Assembly (NCBI GenBank): GCA_024220505.1
Contig: JAKZZE010000005.1
Coordinates: forward strand, 1,200,501 to 1,264,500
Length of the DNA: 64,000 nucleotides
DNA from: Rhizopus arrhizus
Lineage: Eukaryota; Mucoromycota; Mucoromycetes; Mucorales; Rhizopodaceae
Direction of reading: 5' to 3'
Below the pieces are notes generated by a model, which worked only from the letters and a program-made list of their open reading frames with translations, was not told the DNA's origin and searched no databases. Positions 31,112 to 43,356 of the stretch are shown one piece after another. Every line of letters starts with the position of its first letter. Positions within the stretch are counted from its first letter, which is position 1. Position numbers and translations under genes: made by a program.

Positions 31112-32025
31112 TTAGTCAGAAGAAATAGGATGAAGGAGTCGTTCGATTAACGAGACCATCCTAGGAATAGATTTGTTAATATCAATTGTAGAGATAGGAT
31201 TGATATTTTCAGCGCCATGAGACCAATATAAATTCCATTGTTGCCAGAGAATGGTGGAAATTATAGGAATATACTTGGAGCAATACCGTACCCAGTATGG
31301 TTTTTTCAGAGAGGTTAAAGTAAGAATCAGATCTTCAGGTGAGAAGTATAGATGAGGATAATAATGTGATAGGACTTGATACCAGATGACTTGTTTTGGA
31401 GCACAGAGAACAAGAAAGTGTTTAAACGAATCTTCCGTAGAACCACAAAAGGAGCAGATGGAGGAAAATACGATAGTAAGCTTGAATAAAAGATCTTTCG
31501 AAGGAATACACTTTGAGAATGCACAGAAGAAAATTGTGTGGAATAGGCGTGTTGTTTCTCTCGATTAACAAAATTAACAATAAATCAAATAATCGATGAG
31601 TCTCTTGAACCTCTTTATTGAGTAAGGACGAGAGAGAGAGCCCATTCAATACAAACTACGTCTTAGAATATAACAATATGATTTAGGGTCTGAGGTAGTA
31701 CGGTATAAATTGTGTGGGCTGTTTATCGTACATAGCACGAAGTGCTATATATGATATACAGTCAAATTATTAATTTTAAGAATCTTTTGAGTGATCTCAC
31801 ACGACATTAAGGAAGTTATTAGAGTAAATACGACAAATTATACGGGCTTGTGGATACATGATGGTACGCCAGAACGCTTTAATGTCGGCAGTACCAAATA
31901 GGATCATAGATTCTCCAGTGATTTGATAGTGATTACGAAGAGTTTGAGGATAGAATTGGTACCATCGATGATTGGATTTCATTGTGGTAACTAGGTGATG
32001 CATCTTCCACTCCTCAATTGTTGTA
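31112..32025 (-). pseudogene. LINE-H: 3' part of a decayed LINE ORF2
   Basis: Two readable blocks. The block 32023-31797 gives TIEEWKMHHLVTTMKSNHRW and AFWRTIMYPQARIICR. The block 31572-31112 gives ETTRLFHTIFFCAFSKCIP, then the zinc finger CSFCGSTEDSFKHFLVLC, and a tail ending LIERLLHPISSD. This is the C-terminal layout of LINE ORF2. The stretch between them is frameshifted. The upstream side is cut at a TA by Tc1-F, and the bases beyond it (34595-34609) rejoin the frame when that element is removed. Confidence 0.6.
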
Positions 32026-32935
32026 CAGTAGGTGAAAAAATATGAGCAACCTCTGTTCGATTTGTCTTCATATCTTTTTATTTTTGTGTGTATATTCGCC
32101 AGAGCTTTGATATCACACAAACTAATTAAGGCAACAAAGGTACATATAATACACTAAAGATATAGACTGTACTTGAAGTGCAAGCTTTGTAAAAAGGGAA
32201 AGACACTCACAAAAAGCCAATGATGATTTATCAAAATTCGCTATCTTTATTTAATCTTTTCTGTATCTTCCCTTTGCTTTAATAACTGCTTTCACTTTGG
32301 CTGGCATACTATTGATGTACCTCTTGCAAACATCTGCATTGAGTTTATTTCGCTCTACATCCACAGATTGCTAAAGCTTTTTGACACTTCTTTCTCCGAC
32401 TTCATGTGGTGTCAGATTAAGTTTGAGCTGATGCCAAACATGCTTTATATGATTTAAATCCAGACTTTGAGCACACCAATAATTCATATACCTTACACTG
32501 ATACCGCGTACCTATACAGTTATGAATTTTAATTTATACTTTACGCCGCTATCACTCTGAAGGTATACACCAGACGTCTTCAAATGATGATACTCTAACG
32601 TATTCATGTAAATAATGATGAGTATATGCAGACAAGTCGTTGAGTTTATGTTATGGTCATAAAGCTGACATGTCTAAACTGGTCCCTGAGTAGCTACGTG
32701 ACAGCACATGTACATCCTACGGCTACTGTGCTTTACTGTAATGTCGATGTGATGAGGGAGCAAAATGTCATTTTGTACTACCTTATAGTAGTTTACTCCA
32801 TCCGATCACTAGATGCTAGTGTCATGCTTTGACATGTCAATAAGATACAGTCTTATCATTCTGGACTAAATCTTTACATATGAGTTTGAATAAGAATAAA
32901 TCCTGATAATTATCACTGCCCTAAACAGTCAAGTT

Positions 32936-33155
32936 TCACTTTCATCTCAACAGTTGATTATTAACATCAGTTTATAAAATTTTTCTTATACATGTCAAAT
33001 CATATCGGTCGTAACTATTTTTGTCATCTAATCTCAGGTCTTGCTCAACTAATATAAATAGCCTTGAAATCTTTCTTTAATAAAAGTATTCGACTTTAGA
33101 ACTATTGTTCAGTCTCGTTAATTCTTCTTGATCCTATTTTTGAATACTTAAAACA
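32936..33155 (+). repeat. LTR fragment, family G
   Basis: Ends GAATACTTAAAACA at 33155 and matches the reverse complement of 12184-12403. It contains TATAAATAG near 33055 and TAATAAAAG about 30 bp later, the usual promoter-R layout of these LTRs. Its left boundary may reach further, to around 32800, which I could not fix. Confidence 0.5.
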
Positions 33156-33239
33156 CTTCAGCTAGTCTTTGCTTCAGCTGAGAATGCTACTGGTCGTCAC
33201 TCTTGACTTGACCAGTTGCGATGCCTTTTTGCTCAGGTC

Positions 33240-33818
33240 TGTTGTAGAACAGCGTCTGATCATAACGGACATTGAATAATCACAACTAAAAGAAGTATAT
33301 TAAAATTGATAAAAGATAATAATTTAAATCTTTATCAAATAAAATATAATCTTCTTCTTTTTATATAAAACTATCACAATTAGATTCATTCTATAAAGTA
33401 AACATGAACAATAAATAAGTCATGATCTTTACTATTCATCATTTCTGTAAATGAATAATAATGGATCAGGTACCTAGTCAACTTTGATCTGACTGGAGGC
33501 ATTTCATATAGATATATCTTTCCTCTCAATGAAGACGGGACAATTCTCCCAGATCAGTTAAAGAACAATAAGAGCTATAAAACAACGAATTAAAAATTTT
33601 CATAATCGATTCAGTGATCATTCTTCAATCAAACATGTCAATTATTGGATCTACGCTCATAACTACTCATTTACCCGCCAACTGATAGAAGAATATAAAT
33701 AGTAGACTTTGTAATGATTTCTTTTTCATAATTAAGATTGTCTTAAATAAAGTTCAGTCTCAAAAAGTATTCTTTGGTTTTTATCGCTACCTCTAAATTA
33801 CTTTACCAGAACATAACA
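33240..33818 (+). repeat. Solo LTR of chromovirus family A with TSD
   Basis: 579 bp, from TGTTGTAGAACAG to CAGAACATAACA. A perfect 5-bp duplication, AGGTC, flanks it at 33235-33239 and 33819-33823. It interrupts Tc1-F. LTR-LTR recombination after insertion is the usual source of a solo LTR. Confidence 0.92.
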
Positions 33819-34609
33819 AGGTCATCTGCTTTTTTCAATGACCCTTTTTTAAAAATGCCTTCTTTTTTTTAGCTCTCGGTGGCAGTTTATGGATCTCAGC
33901 CCGTTTACTCCTGAACGGTACATCAACAAGTAACCAAACTTACCCAACTCTCTAAATAGCTCTTTCGCTATTGTTCGATGACCAGTAATAATACGCAGCT
34001 CGATATAGTGCTTCATGGCAGAAGAGACAACAGCATGTCTTCCAGCAGACAGGTGTGAATTTCATGGAAAAAGCTTCCTAGTATATCTTTTAACTGTGCG
34101 AGAATGAACGTAATATTTATCTGTGATATCCTCTGACTTCATGCTATTCGGTGATATATTTTTTATTTCTGGATTGTTTTTCCATTGGTATAGATTTAGG
34201 CATGATGATGAGAAGTAGTGAGAGAAATTGAGTAAAAAAAAAAGAAACCAAGGGCTCTTGAAGTTGTACTTGCTTTTATATGAATACAATAAGAAACGCT
34301 CACAGTTCCATACAAGTATGCTATATCGTCTTCATATATGTTCTTTGTTGATTTAAATGTAAACGTATGATTACCATACATAATTTAAGCTGGTCGGAAG
34401 TCAAATTTTTAAATTCGCATTCTCATCCCTCTCTCAATTTCCAGTGTTACTACATGAGACCTTTACTGTTTTAAGACACATGACCCCGAAAATATACCAT
34501 GGGAGTCCCAAGCTGGTAGTGGGCATGCACCTTTTGATATAGCGAAAAAAGTCGATTTTGCCAAAAGGTTGCTCGTATTTTTTCACCTACTGTATAAACC
34601 AAACATCTC

Positions 34610-35258
34610 TGTTTAGGAAAGGGGAGTTTTAGGTAAATATAATATAGCAATCAAAGATAAAGAAATACTGTTAGAACTTGGTATCTCTTTATTAAGTTAA
34701 GATAACTATGATTAGATAAAAAAAAATTCTACATGTAAAAAGTGAGAGTATTTATAGACATGATACGGATAAAGAATTAGGACAGATTTATAATCAATTT
34801 GACAGAATAGATGATTACTATTTCTAATTATTAGTTTAGCCTGTTCCTAGCTTGTATTGTCAATTATGCTATTGGGATGGTTTCAGATATAACTATTTAA
34901 GGAGACGGTACGAATGGATATAAAGATCCTTAGTTCCGTGATTGGATATCATTGTTAACAATAATATCTCAGTCAGGATAAATGTTTTCATGACTAATGA
35001 TGATCCGGTAAGTAATCGTCATTCCTTATTCAACATGCTCATATTATTAATAAACTACATTACAACCATGTCATCTTATTTGACTATGTGAAGTTAATAT
35101 GAATAAAGCTTAATATAAAAATCTAATCAAAGTATTCTATTGATCTGTGTTGGGAATAATGTTATAAATGATTCCAAGTTATGTCAACATATTATTCAGG
35201 ATCATATCTGATTCCTTTTACTAAAATAAAGTGACTATAATCTTATGTATCCTTAACA
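34610..35258 (-). repeat. Solo LTR of chromovirus family C
   Basis: 649 bp, from TGTTTAGGAAAGGGG to TATCCTTAACA, matching the 661-bp LTRs of element C with scattered differences. No 5-bp duplication is visible; the flanks are LINE-H on the left and a Tc1-D fragment on the right. Older than element C. Confidence 0.85.
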
Positions 35259-35939
35259 TGTTTTAAGGCTGTATTATATATTGAGGACCGGAATATGTGT
35301 GTCAAGTATATGATGGTATAATGAACTCATAAATATACACATATATTTCGCTTACTTCATACCACAAAAGCCTAGCGTATAGTGGTCTAAAACGTCGTAA
35401 TCTCTCGTTTCAGTATGACAATGACACAAGGCACAAGTCGACGCATGTCACAAACTCAATATTTGATAACAGCGCTTCTGTGCTACAAGTTTAGCCGCCA
35501 CTAATCCCGGCCTAAGTCCGCTTAAGCATGCCAGGTGGCAATTGATGGCAAAGGTATGATGATACGACACTAGATCAAAAGGGTCGATGATCTTTGGAAA
35601 AGAGTAGTTAAAGAGCCGGGTTCTTTTACTGAAAATGATATACACGCATATTATTAGCATATGCAAAGAAGAACATCCGATGATATCAAGAGATGAGATG
35701 ATTATATAAATTCTAAGGTCTTAGCCACTTTTGCGGTTTTTAGAAAATATAAAATTTTATAAATTTAAAGCACGCTTATCGCTCAGTTTTAACAATGTCA
35801 TGCTTAGAACATACATAAATTACAATGACTAGTATATCCTCCTTCTAGTACAGTTTCATGACTATTGCAATTACCATGAGCAGGTAATGGTAGTTAAAAG
35901 CTGAAAAAAAGTTTTGTGCACCAGTTTTGTCCGCTACTG
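35259..35939 (+). mobile_element. Tc1-D fragment (D1), inverted to the main D array
   Basis: 681 bp matching the reverse complement of about 36564-37246. It starts in the middle of a decayed transposase and ends with the TIR ...GTGCACCAGTTTTGTCC and GCTACTG, followed by TA. Together with the D array it forms large inverted arms around the integrase fragment at 35992-36563. Confidence 0.75.
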
Positions 35940-35941
35940 TA

Positions 35942-35991
35942 TGATTCCTTTTACTAAAATAAAGTGACTATAATCTTATGTATCCTTAACA
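35942..35991 (-). repeat. 50-bp end fragment of a family C LTR
   Basis: TGATTCCTTTTACTAAAATA to TATCCTTAACA, the last 50 bp of the family C LTR as read on the plus strand. It lies between Tc1-D1 and the integrase fragment, so D1 probably inserted at a TA in this LTR. It marks the left break of the integrase reading frame. Confidence 0.75.
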
Positions 35992-36563
35992 ACGATCACT
36001 GTCTGGCGGGGCACCAAGGAGTAACCCGGACTTTTCAAGCTATCAGTCAGCTTTATTATTGGCCACAATATTATGAGGATATCCGAAAGTATGTAATGTC
36101 GTGCCCGATATGCCAACAGTATGGAAGACGAGATCAACCTCTGCCATTACAACCGATACCGCCACCTGTAGACGGTCCATTAAGTGAAGTAATGATGGAT
36201 TTTTGCACTATAACTCCCAAAGACGCTCAGACTGGCAGTTCCGCCTTACTGGTTCTTATCGACATGTTTTCTGGGTGGATAGAAGCCTATCCCTCTTCTT
36301 CGTATACTGCTGATGAAACAATTGTTGCTCTATTCAAATGGGTTTGTCGATTCGGGCTGCCTAGAAAAATATATTCAGATGGTGGTCCTCATTTTAACGC
36401 ACTGGTGGTTCAAGCAATGATGGATAACTATGGGGTCTCTTTGGAGATCGGACCAGCTCATCATTCACATAGACAAGGCAAGGTTGAAAGAGCCATTCGG
36501 TCATTAAAGTTACTACTCAAAAAGCTTTGTTTACAGTTCGTGGGAACATGTGTGACCTGGCTA
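35992..36563 (+). pseudogene. Gypsy integrase E, N-terminal part (split gene, left half)
   Basis: About 190 codons, uninterrupted, from DHCLAGHQGVTRTFQA to CVTWL. The zinc-binding domain (H...H...CPICQQYG) is followed by the core: MMDFCTI (first Asp), IYSDGGPHFNAL (second Asp) and HHSHRQGKVERAIRSLK (Glu). The frame is cut on the left by LTR sequence, so protease and reverse transcriptase are missing, and on the right at the TA at 36562-36563 by the Tc1-D array. The continuation is at 53038-53652, in the same frame. Apart from the two cuts no nonsense codon is seen. Confidence 0.82.
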
Positions 36564-37988
36564 CAGTAGCGGACAAAACTGGTGCACAAAACTTTTTTTC
36601 AGCTTTTAACTACCATTACCTGCTCATGGTAATTGCAATAGTCATGAAACTGTACTAGAAGGAGGATATACTAGTCATTGTAATTTATGTATGTTCTAAG
36701 CATGACAGTGTTAAAACTGAGCGATGAGCGTGTTTTAAATTTATAAAATTTTATATTTTCTAAAAACCGCAAAAGTGGCTAAGACCTTAGAATTTATATA
36801 ATCATCTCATCTCTTGATATCATCGGATGTTCTTCTTTGCATATGCTAATAATATGCGTGTATATCATTTTCAGTAAAAGAACCCGGCTCTTTAACTATT
36901 CTTTTCCAAAGATCATCGACCCTTTTTGATCTAGTGTCGTATCATCATACCTTTGCCATCAATTGCCACCTGGCATGCTTAAGCGGACTTAGGCCGGGAT
37001 TAGTGGCGGCTAAACTTGTAGCACAGAAGCGCTGTTATCAAATATTGAGTTTGTGACATGCGTTGACTTGTGCCTTGTGTCATTGTCATACTGAAACGAG
37101 AGATTACGACGTTTTAGACTACTATACGCTAGGCTTTTGTGGTATGAAGTAAGCGAAATATATGTGTATATTTATGAGTTCATTATACCATCGTATACCT
37201 GACACACATATTCCGGTCCTCAATATCTAATACAGCCTTAAAACATAACAGAGCAGCCAGCATGCTTCATTGTTTGATCACCGTGAAAAAATCGCTAAGG
37301 TTGCTCGACTTGCTTTCAATATTAGTGTATACTGTCTGCATCCATAATGTTCATATTTGTTTCATTGCTAAAGATAGAAGACTTCCAGCCCTCTATAGTA
37401 TACAATGGCTTGTCGTGATACCACATTCATCGCTTTTTCCGACTTATACAGCTGATGAAATTCTTCGATTCCTTACTTCCAGACTCAAAATCTAGCTTCC
37501 TACTGTGCCTTTAGACTGACAGTCTGCTAACACTGTATCTTAAGGTCCTCAAAATGTGCTGAGCATCAGGAACTGTGTGTAGCGGGCCTTGTCCAAGCTC
37601 TAGGTTGATGACTGAACTAATAACTTTTCAGGCTAATAGCGGAATACCTTCATGATCACAAGACATTAAGTTTCTTTCTTCCCTCTTTCTCCTGTTGATT
37701 GTCCATTTAGAGATTCTTGTTACTCTAGGAATATCTGTTGTCGTACGAACTAAGTGTATTCGAGATCTCAGAGTTTCATTTTTACAGTTGCTTATTTTCT
37801 TAAACATATAAGGCTAGTACTTTGTTATAGTGAATAGGGTAAAAACAAAAGGGGGGCTCAATGGGAAATACAAAATAAGTACAGTTTTATATATTTTTTA
37901 AGAGCTACTAGAATTTACTAATCTGCTGTGAAATCTGAAAGCAAACGGGAGAGATTTGGGGAAAATTGAAAGAAGGCTAGACAAGCAC

Positions 37989-38567
37989 TGTTATGTTCTG
38001 GTAAAGTAATTCAGGAATAAAAATAAAACCAAAGAATACTTTTTGAGACTGAACTTTATTTAAGACAATCTTAATTATTAAAAAGAAATCATTACAAAGT
38101 CTACTATTTATATTCTTCTATCAGTTGGCGGGTAAATGAGTTGTTATGAGCGTAGATCCAATAATTGACATGTTTGATTGAAGAATGATCACTGAATCGA
38201 TTATGAAAATTTTTAATTCGTTGTTTTATAGCTCTTATTGTTCTTTAACTGATCTGGGAGAATTGTCCCGTCTTCATTGAGAGGAAAGATATATCTATAT
38301 GAAATGCCTCCAGTCAGATCAAAGTTGACTAGGTACCTGATCCATTATTATTCATTTACAGAAATGATGAATAATAAAGGTCATGACTTATTTATTGTTC
38401 ATGTTTACTTTATAGGATGAATCTAATAGTGATAGTTTTATATAAAAAAGAAGAAGAATATATTTTATTTGATAAAGATTTAAATTATTATCTTTTATCA
38501 ATTTTAATATACTTCTTTTAGTTGTGATTATTCAATGTCCGTTATGATCAGACGCTGTTCTACAACA
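37989..38567 (-). repeat. Element A 3' LTR
   Basis: Plus-strand reading TGTTATGTTCTGG...GTTCTACAACA. On the element strand it contains ATAAATAG followed about 60 bp later by AAATAAAG and TCAAAAAGTA, the putative promoter and RNA 5' region. Confidence 0.92.
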
Positions 38568-38587
38568 TAATCCCCTCCCAGGTATAA

Positions 38588-41500
38588 CTAATACCGTCTA
38601 GATCTTTTAGAATTTATATTGCCATTTAATTTATTACTACTTGTTGTAGAAGAGTGGCTATTTTCATTAAGATCTGTTCTGGTCTTTCGTTTGCCTGTAT
38701 GAGAAGTATTTATTAACTTCACATTGTTAGATCTTCCTTTATTATTTTGAAGGTCATATTTATATTTAATATCTTCAGGAACTATACCAACTCTTTGCCA
38801 ATATTCTGTAATGAATTTAGGATCGGTAAAGTTAGAGGCAGGCTCCCAGGTATCATCGCTCTTATCATAGCCTTTCCATCTGCACTTATAAAGATATTTG
38901 CCTTTAAGCTTTTTATGTGCTAAGATGGCTTCTACCTGATAGAATTTATTTGTTGATATAACTTCATCTTGTGAGATGAGTTTTAACGCAGAAGGTGGGT
39001 AGTTTTTAGATAACAATTCACCCATTTCATCTTCTAGTACATACGATCCTCCTTGAGTAATTCTTTTTACTTTATAAGGTCCTTCATAGTTAGGATCTAA
39101 CTTGTTGGTTTTAATATTTACTTTTACCATTACATAGCTATTTTCAGGGATCGTAATTAGTTTATGTGACGCATCAAACTTTTCCTTCTGATTGTTTGTT
39201 ATTATTTTTGTACGTTCATATATGGCAGGGAACACAATCTCCGTCATTCTTTTTATATTGAGAAGGAGTTGTTTATTTATTTCTTCTTTAGTTGCCTTAT
39301 TTTTTTCTTTGCTAAAATCTTCAAAGTCATTCATGTTACGACCGTACATTAAAGTGAAGGGTGGCGTCTTAGTACGTTCATTGTGTTTACCATTCAAGTA
39401 GAGTTGTGTAGAAGGAACATATAAATCCCAGTCTGCTTTAGCACCCTCGATTTGTTTCTTTATTGCATTTACAGCTGTTTGTACCCAACGTTCACTTACT
39501 CCATTAGCTCTGGGATGATAACTAGATATGAGTCTATGGTCATAACCAGCATTTTCAGCAAGTAATTGCATAAGCTCATTTACAAATTCACCACCATTAT
39601 CAGATTGGATTACACGTGGAAAACCATAATGCGAGAATACATCGATTAAAGCTTTTACAATCGTCATAGATTGCTTATCAGGCAAGGGTTTCAATACACA
39701 GTAACGTGTAGCAATGTCAACCATAATCAATAAGTAATTGTTGCCATTCAAGGAAGTTTTCATGGGACCAGCTAAGTCGATGCCCCAACTATCTCCAGGT
39801 AATGTGGCTGTAATGGGTCTTAGAGGATTATAACCCTTTTTGATTATGTTAAATTGTTGACATGGAATACAACTCTTAACAAGTTCTACGGCTTCATTTT
39901 TCAGATTGGACCAGTAGATACCTTTACGTTTTAAAGCATGGTAAATTGCATCAGAACCAAAATGTCCTTTAATGTGCTCACGTAGAAGAAGTAGTTTACG
40001 TTCTTCAGGATCCGGAGGTGTCATGTATTCACCTTTGTCTTCACTGGGTAGTTTTACTGCTGCTCTATTCAATAGATGAAGCTTATCCCCTCCCAGTTCA
40101 TTGACAGGATCTTCAATTTCATATAGACGAGAAAGTGTGTCAGGGAGAATATTATCTACACCTGGTAAATGAACGACTTTAAAATCATATTGGAGCAGTG
40201 TATCGAACCAATTTATGAGCATAGCGTTAGCAATCTTTTGCGTGTGAAGATAAGTGAGTGCCTTATGATCTGTATATAGGGTAAATTTGTTTCCCCATAA
40301 ATACTTATGGAACCTCTTCAGTGCATATACAACTGCTAATAATTCTCGCTTAGTAGCTGAATAGTTACGTTCACTTTTAGATAAAGTTTTAGCTATCATA
40401 GAAATATAGTGTACTTTCCCATTTATCTTTTGATACAGAATTACACCTATACCAACGTTAGAGGCATCGGTAGCGACATAGAAAGTTTGATTCAAATCAG
40501 GGTATGAAAGAATTACATTTTCTAACAATACTTTCTTTAAGTTGTCAAAACATTGTTGGTGTTTATCATTCCATAATTTAATTAATGATTTTTCATTTCT
40601 TAAGGCATCGAGTGGAGCTAACAGTGTAGATGCTTTAGGAATATGAGGACGGAAATAATTTATGAGTCCACAGTATCTCATTATATCCTTTCCAGTCTTG
40701 GGGACAGGAAATTCTTGCACATTAGCAACTTTACGAAGGTCAAGAGAAACACCTTTAGGAGATATTCTGAAACCAAGTAAATTAATTTTGCTTTGAAAAA
40801 ATGTACATTTATCAGGATTTAACTTGAGATTTACTTTAGTAAGTTTATCAATTACTTGTTTTAAGTGTTGCTTATGCTCTTCAATGGAAGTAGATGCTAC
40901 AACTATGTCATCAACAAAACATTTAGCAAAGGACATGTTTTCTAATGCGATGCTCATAGTTCTCTGCATTACACTGGATACATGCTTTAGACCAAAAGGT
41001 GTACCAACAGGTATATACTGTACAGAGTTCCAAGAGAAAGCTAATTTATGTGCATGCTCTTCATTCATTTTTAAAGAGTTAAAAGCAGATTTAAGATCCA
41101 AAGTGGAATATACAGTTGCTCCTTTCAATTCCTCAAATAGCTCAGAAATTTTAGGCAAGGGCATTCTGTCAATTGACTTTAGAAGAGCATTAACATGTCT
41201 GGGATCATGGCACACACGGTAACCAGTTACTTCACCCTTAGCATTGGTCTTCTTTACTACAGTCAAAGCTGAGTTCCACTCGGTATTAGCAGGAGCTCTC
41301 TTGATTACACCATTCTCCAGCCATTCATCTATCTGATCTTGTACTATCTTATGATATGCTAAAGGCACAGGATAGGGACGTCGATAAGATGTGACACCTT
41401 CAGGAGTTTCAATCGAGACAACAGATTCCGGTATAGTACAAAAGGAACCTTTAGGTATTGCTTGATTTAATTGAATTAATGGTTTAATATAGTTTAATGC

Positions 41501-42523
41501 TTGTTGATATTCATTAGATGAACCAGCGGGGCAGTTCTCTAATTCAGTCATCTCATCATCAACTTTATTCAAGAGTTCACTAAAGTCATTGAATTTATGT
41601 TCAGGTACTTTGGAATTGTCTAAAGATACTTTACTATCATCCCATTTGTAAGGAAGACCAGTAAGACCAATACCAAGTTTACTCATAAAATCAGTACCAA
41701 TACTCATATCATGATTATTTGTTAAATTCATTACTTCAAAGGTATGATTAAAGGATTTTCCATTACACTTAATGTTTACTTCAGTTAAACCAATTCTCTT
41801 AATAGTAGAGTTACAGTCAGCTAACTTTATGACATTATTATTTTTAGGAGGAATAATTAAAAAATTATTTTGGAAACAAAAATTTTTATTTACAGAAGAA
41901 AAATTTGCTCCAGTATCCAAGATCGTGATGGCTTTTCTATTGTTTGCAAGTATAGGAAAAGTTATAGAATTATCATTAGTACTTTTAAAGTCTCGAGTAA
42001 CTATTAATTCTTTTTCTTTTTTAGACTTACAGTCAAGTGCCATACGGTTTAGAGGGCTGTTTATTTCACAATCATCCTCTTCATCGGATACATTTTGGTT
42101 TACAGTTCTTACGGCCATTCGGTTTATCTGTGCATTATCTTTATTGTTGCTATTACTATTTTTAGCAACTAGATATTCATTGCACTTATGACCTTGGAAC
42201 CATTCTTTGCGGCAGTAAGTACATGGCTTGGTTTTAGATTTTCCCTTATTTGCCATGGGTGTCTTATACTTGTTGGTCAATACTTTACTAGTTCCAAAAG
42301 GAGCTTTACTAGTATTGCCAGCATGACGGGTGGTACGTTCATCTTCGTTTATAGTACGAGCACGTTTATGGGGAGTCTTGGCAGCAAAAGCAGAATCTTC
42401 ACCAGAGGCAAGTACCAAGTCGATAATTTGGGTAATCGAACTAGGTAAACGAGAACCAAAGTGAGAGGATATCGCTAATTGCGCGACAGACTTGACGGAT
42501 GCTTTTAACGAAGCAAAGTAAGT
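38588..42523 (-). pseudogene. Element A gag (3' part) and pol, chromodomain
   Basis: About 1,310 codons open from the element C insertion point (42523) to the stop at 38588. In order: the end of gag; a zinc knuckle, CTYCRKEWFQGHKC (near 42200); protease ITILDTGANFSS (near 41915); reverse transcriptase with VYSTLDLKSAFNSL and CFVDDIVVAS (near 40910); RNase H FYVATDASNVGIGVILY; integrase with H/H/C/C, SWGIDLAGPM, IQSDNGGEFVNEL (near 39590) and SYHPRANGVSERW; and a C-terminal chromodomain, YKCRWKGYDKSDDTWEPA (near 38850). Pol itself is intact, but gag is split by element C and has a nonsense codon, so the copy is dead. The chromodomain usually guides integration to modified histones. Confidence 0.88.
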
Positions 42524-42528
42524 GACAG

Positions 42529-43189
42529 TGTTTAGGATAGGGGAGTTTTAGGTAAATATAATATAGCAATCAAAGATAAAGAAATACTGTTAGAACTTGG
42601 TATCTCTTTATTAAGTTAAGATAACTATTATTTTGATCAAAATAAATTCTACATGTAAAAAGTGAGAGTATTTATAGACATGATACGGATAAAGAATTAG
42701 GACAGATTTATAATCAACTTGACAGAATAGATGATTACGATTTCTAATTATTAGTTTAGCCTGTTCCTAGCTTGTATTGTCAATTATGCTATTGGGATGG
42801 TTTCAGATAACTCTGGATAAAGACTATTTAAGGAGACGGTACGGATGAATATAATGACCTTTAGTTCCGTGATTGGATATCATTGCTAACAATAATATCT
42901 CAGTCAGGATAAATGTTTTCATGACTAATGATGATCCGGTAAGTAATCGTCATTCCTTATTCAACATGCTCATACTATCACTAAACTATATTACAACCAT
43001 GTCATCTTATTTGACTATGTGAAGTAAATATGAATAAAGCTTAATATAAAAATCTAATCAAAGTATTTTATTGATCTGTGTTGGGAATAATGTTATAAAT
43101 GATTCCAAGTTATGTCAACATATTATTCAGGATCATATCTGATTCCTTTTACTAAAATAAAGTGACTATAATCTTATGTATCCTTAACA
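42529..43189 (-). repeat. Element C 3' LTR
   Basis: 661 bp, TGTTTAGGATAGGGG to TATCCTTAACA on the plus strand. Identical by eye to the copy at 48301-48961. Confidence 0.95.
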
Positions 43190-43356
43190 TTATCCTCCAC
43201 CAGATTCAACAACACCTTGTTGATTCGGCATAAAAGTGAATAGGTATGCGTTATGAAATGTCTAATCAATTTGGTAGATCATTTTCATGCTAAATTGCGG
43301 GTAATTTACCGTGACTATCTTTGTCCGTTTTTCTTTTCTTTTTTTTTTTTTTTTTA

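Larger units (their letters stand above)
32026..34592 (-). mobile_element. Tc1-F: decayed Tc1/mariner element with inserted LTRs
   Basis: TIRs CAGTAGGTGAAAAAATA at 32026 and TATTTTTTCACCTACTG ending at 34592 are each flanked by TA. Inside, read on the minus strand, are a broken N-terminal helix-turn-helix region (about 34060-33820), then LTR insertions, then C-terminal transposase (about 32800-32230). The intact-looking block VCKRYINSMPAKVKAVIKAK ends the protein near 32250. Frameshifts and stops are frequent, so it is inactive. Confidence 0.7.

Noticed and set aside
34605..35263. Target duplication around the family C solo LTR at 34610-35258
   Set aside because: Flanks ATCTC and TGTTT differ, and the neighbours are different elements, so rearrangement followed the insertion.
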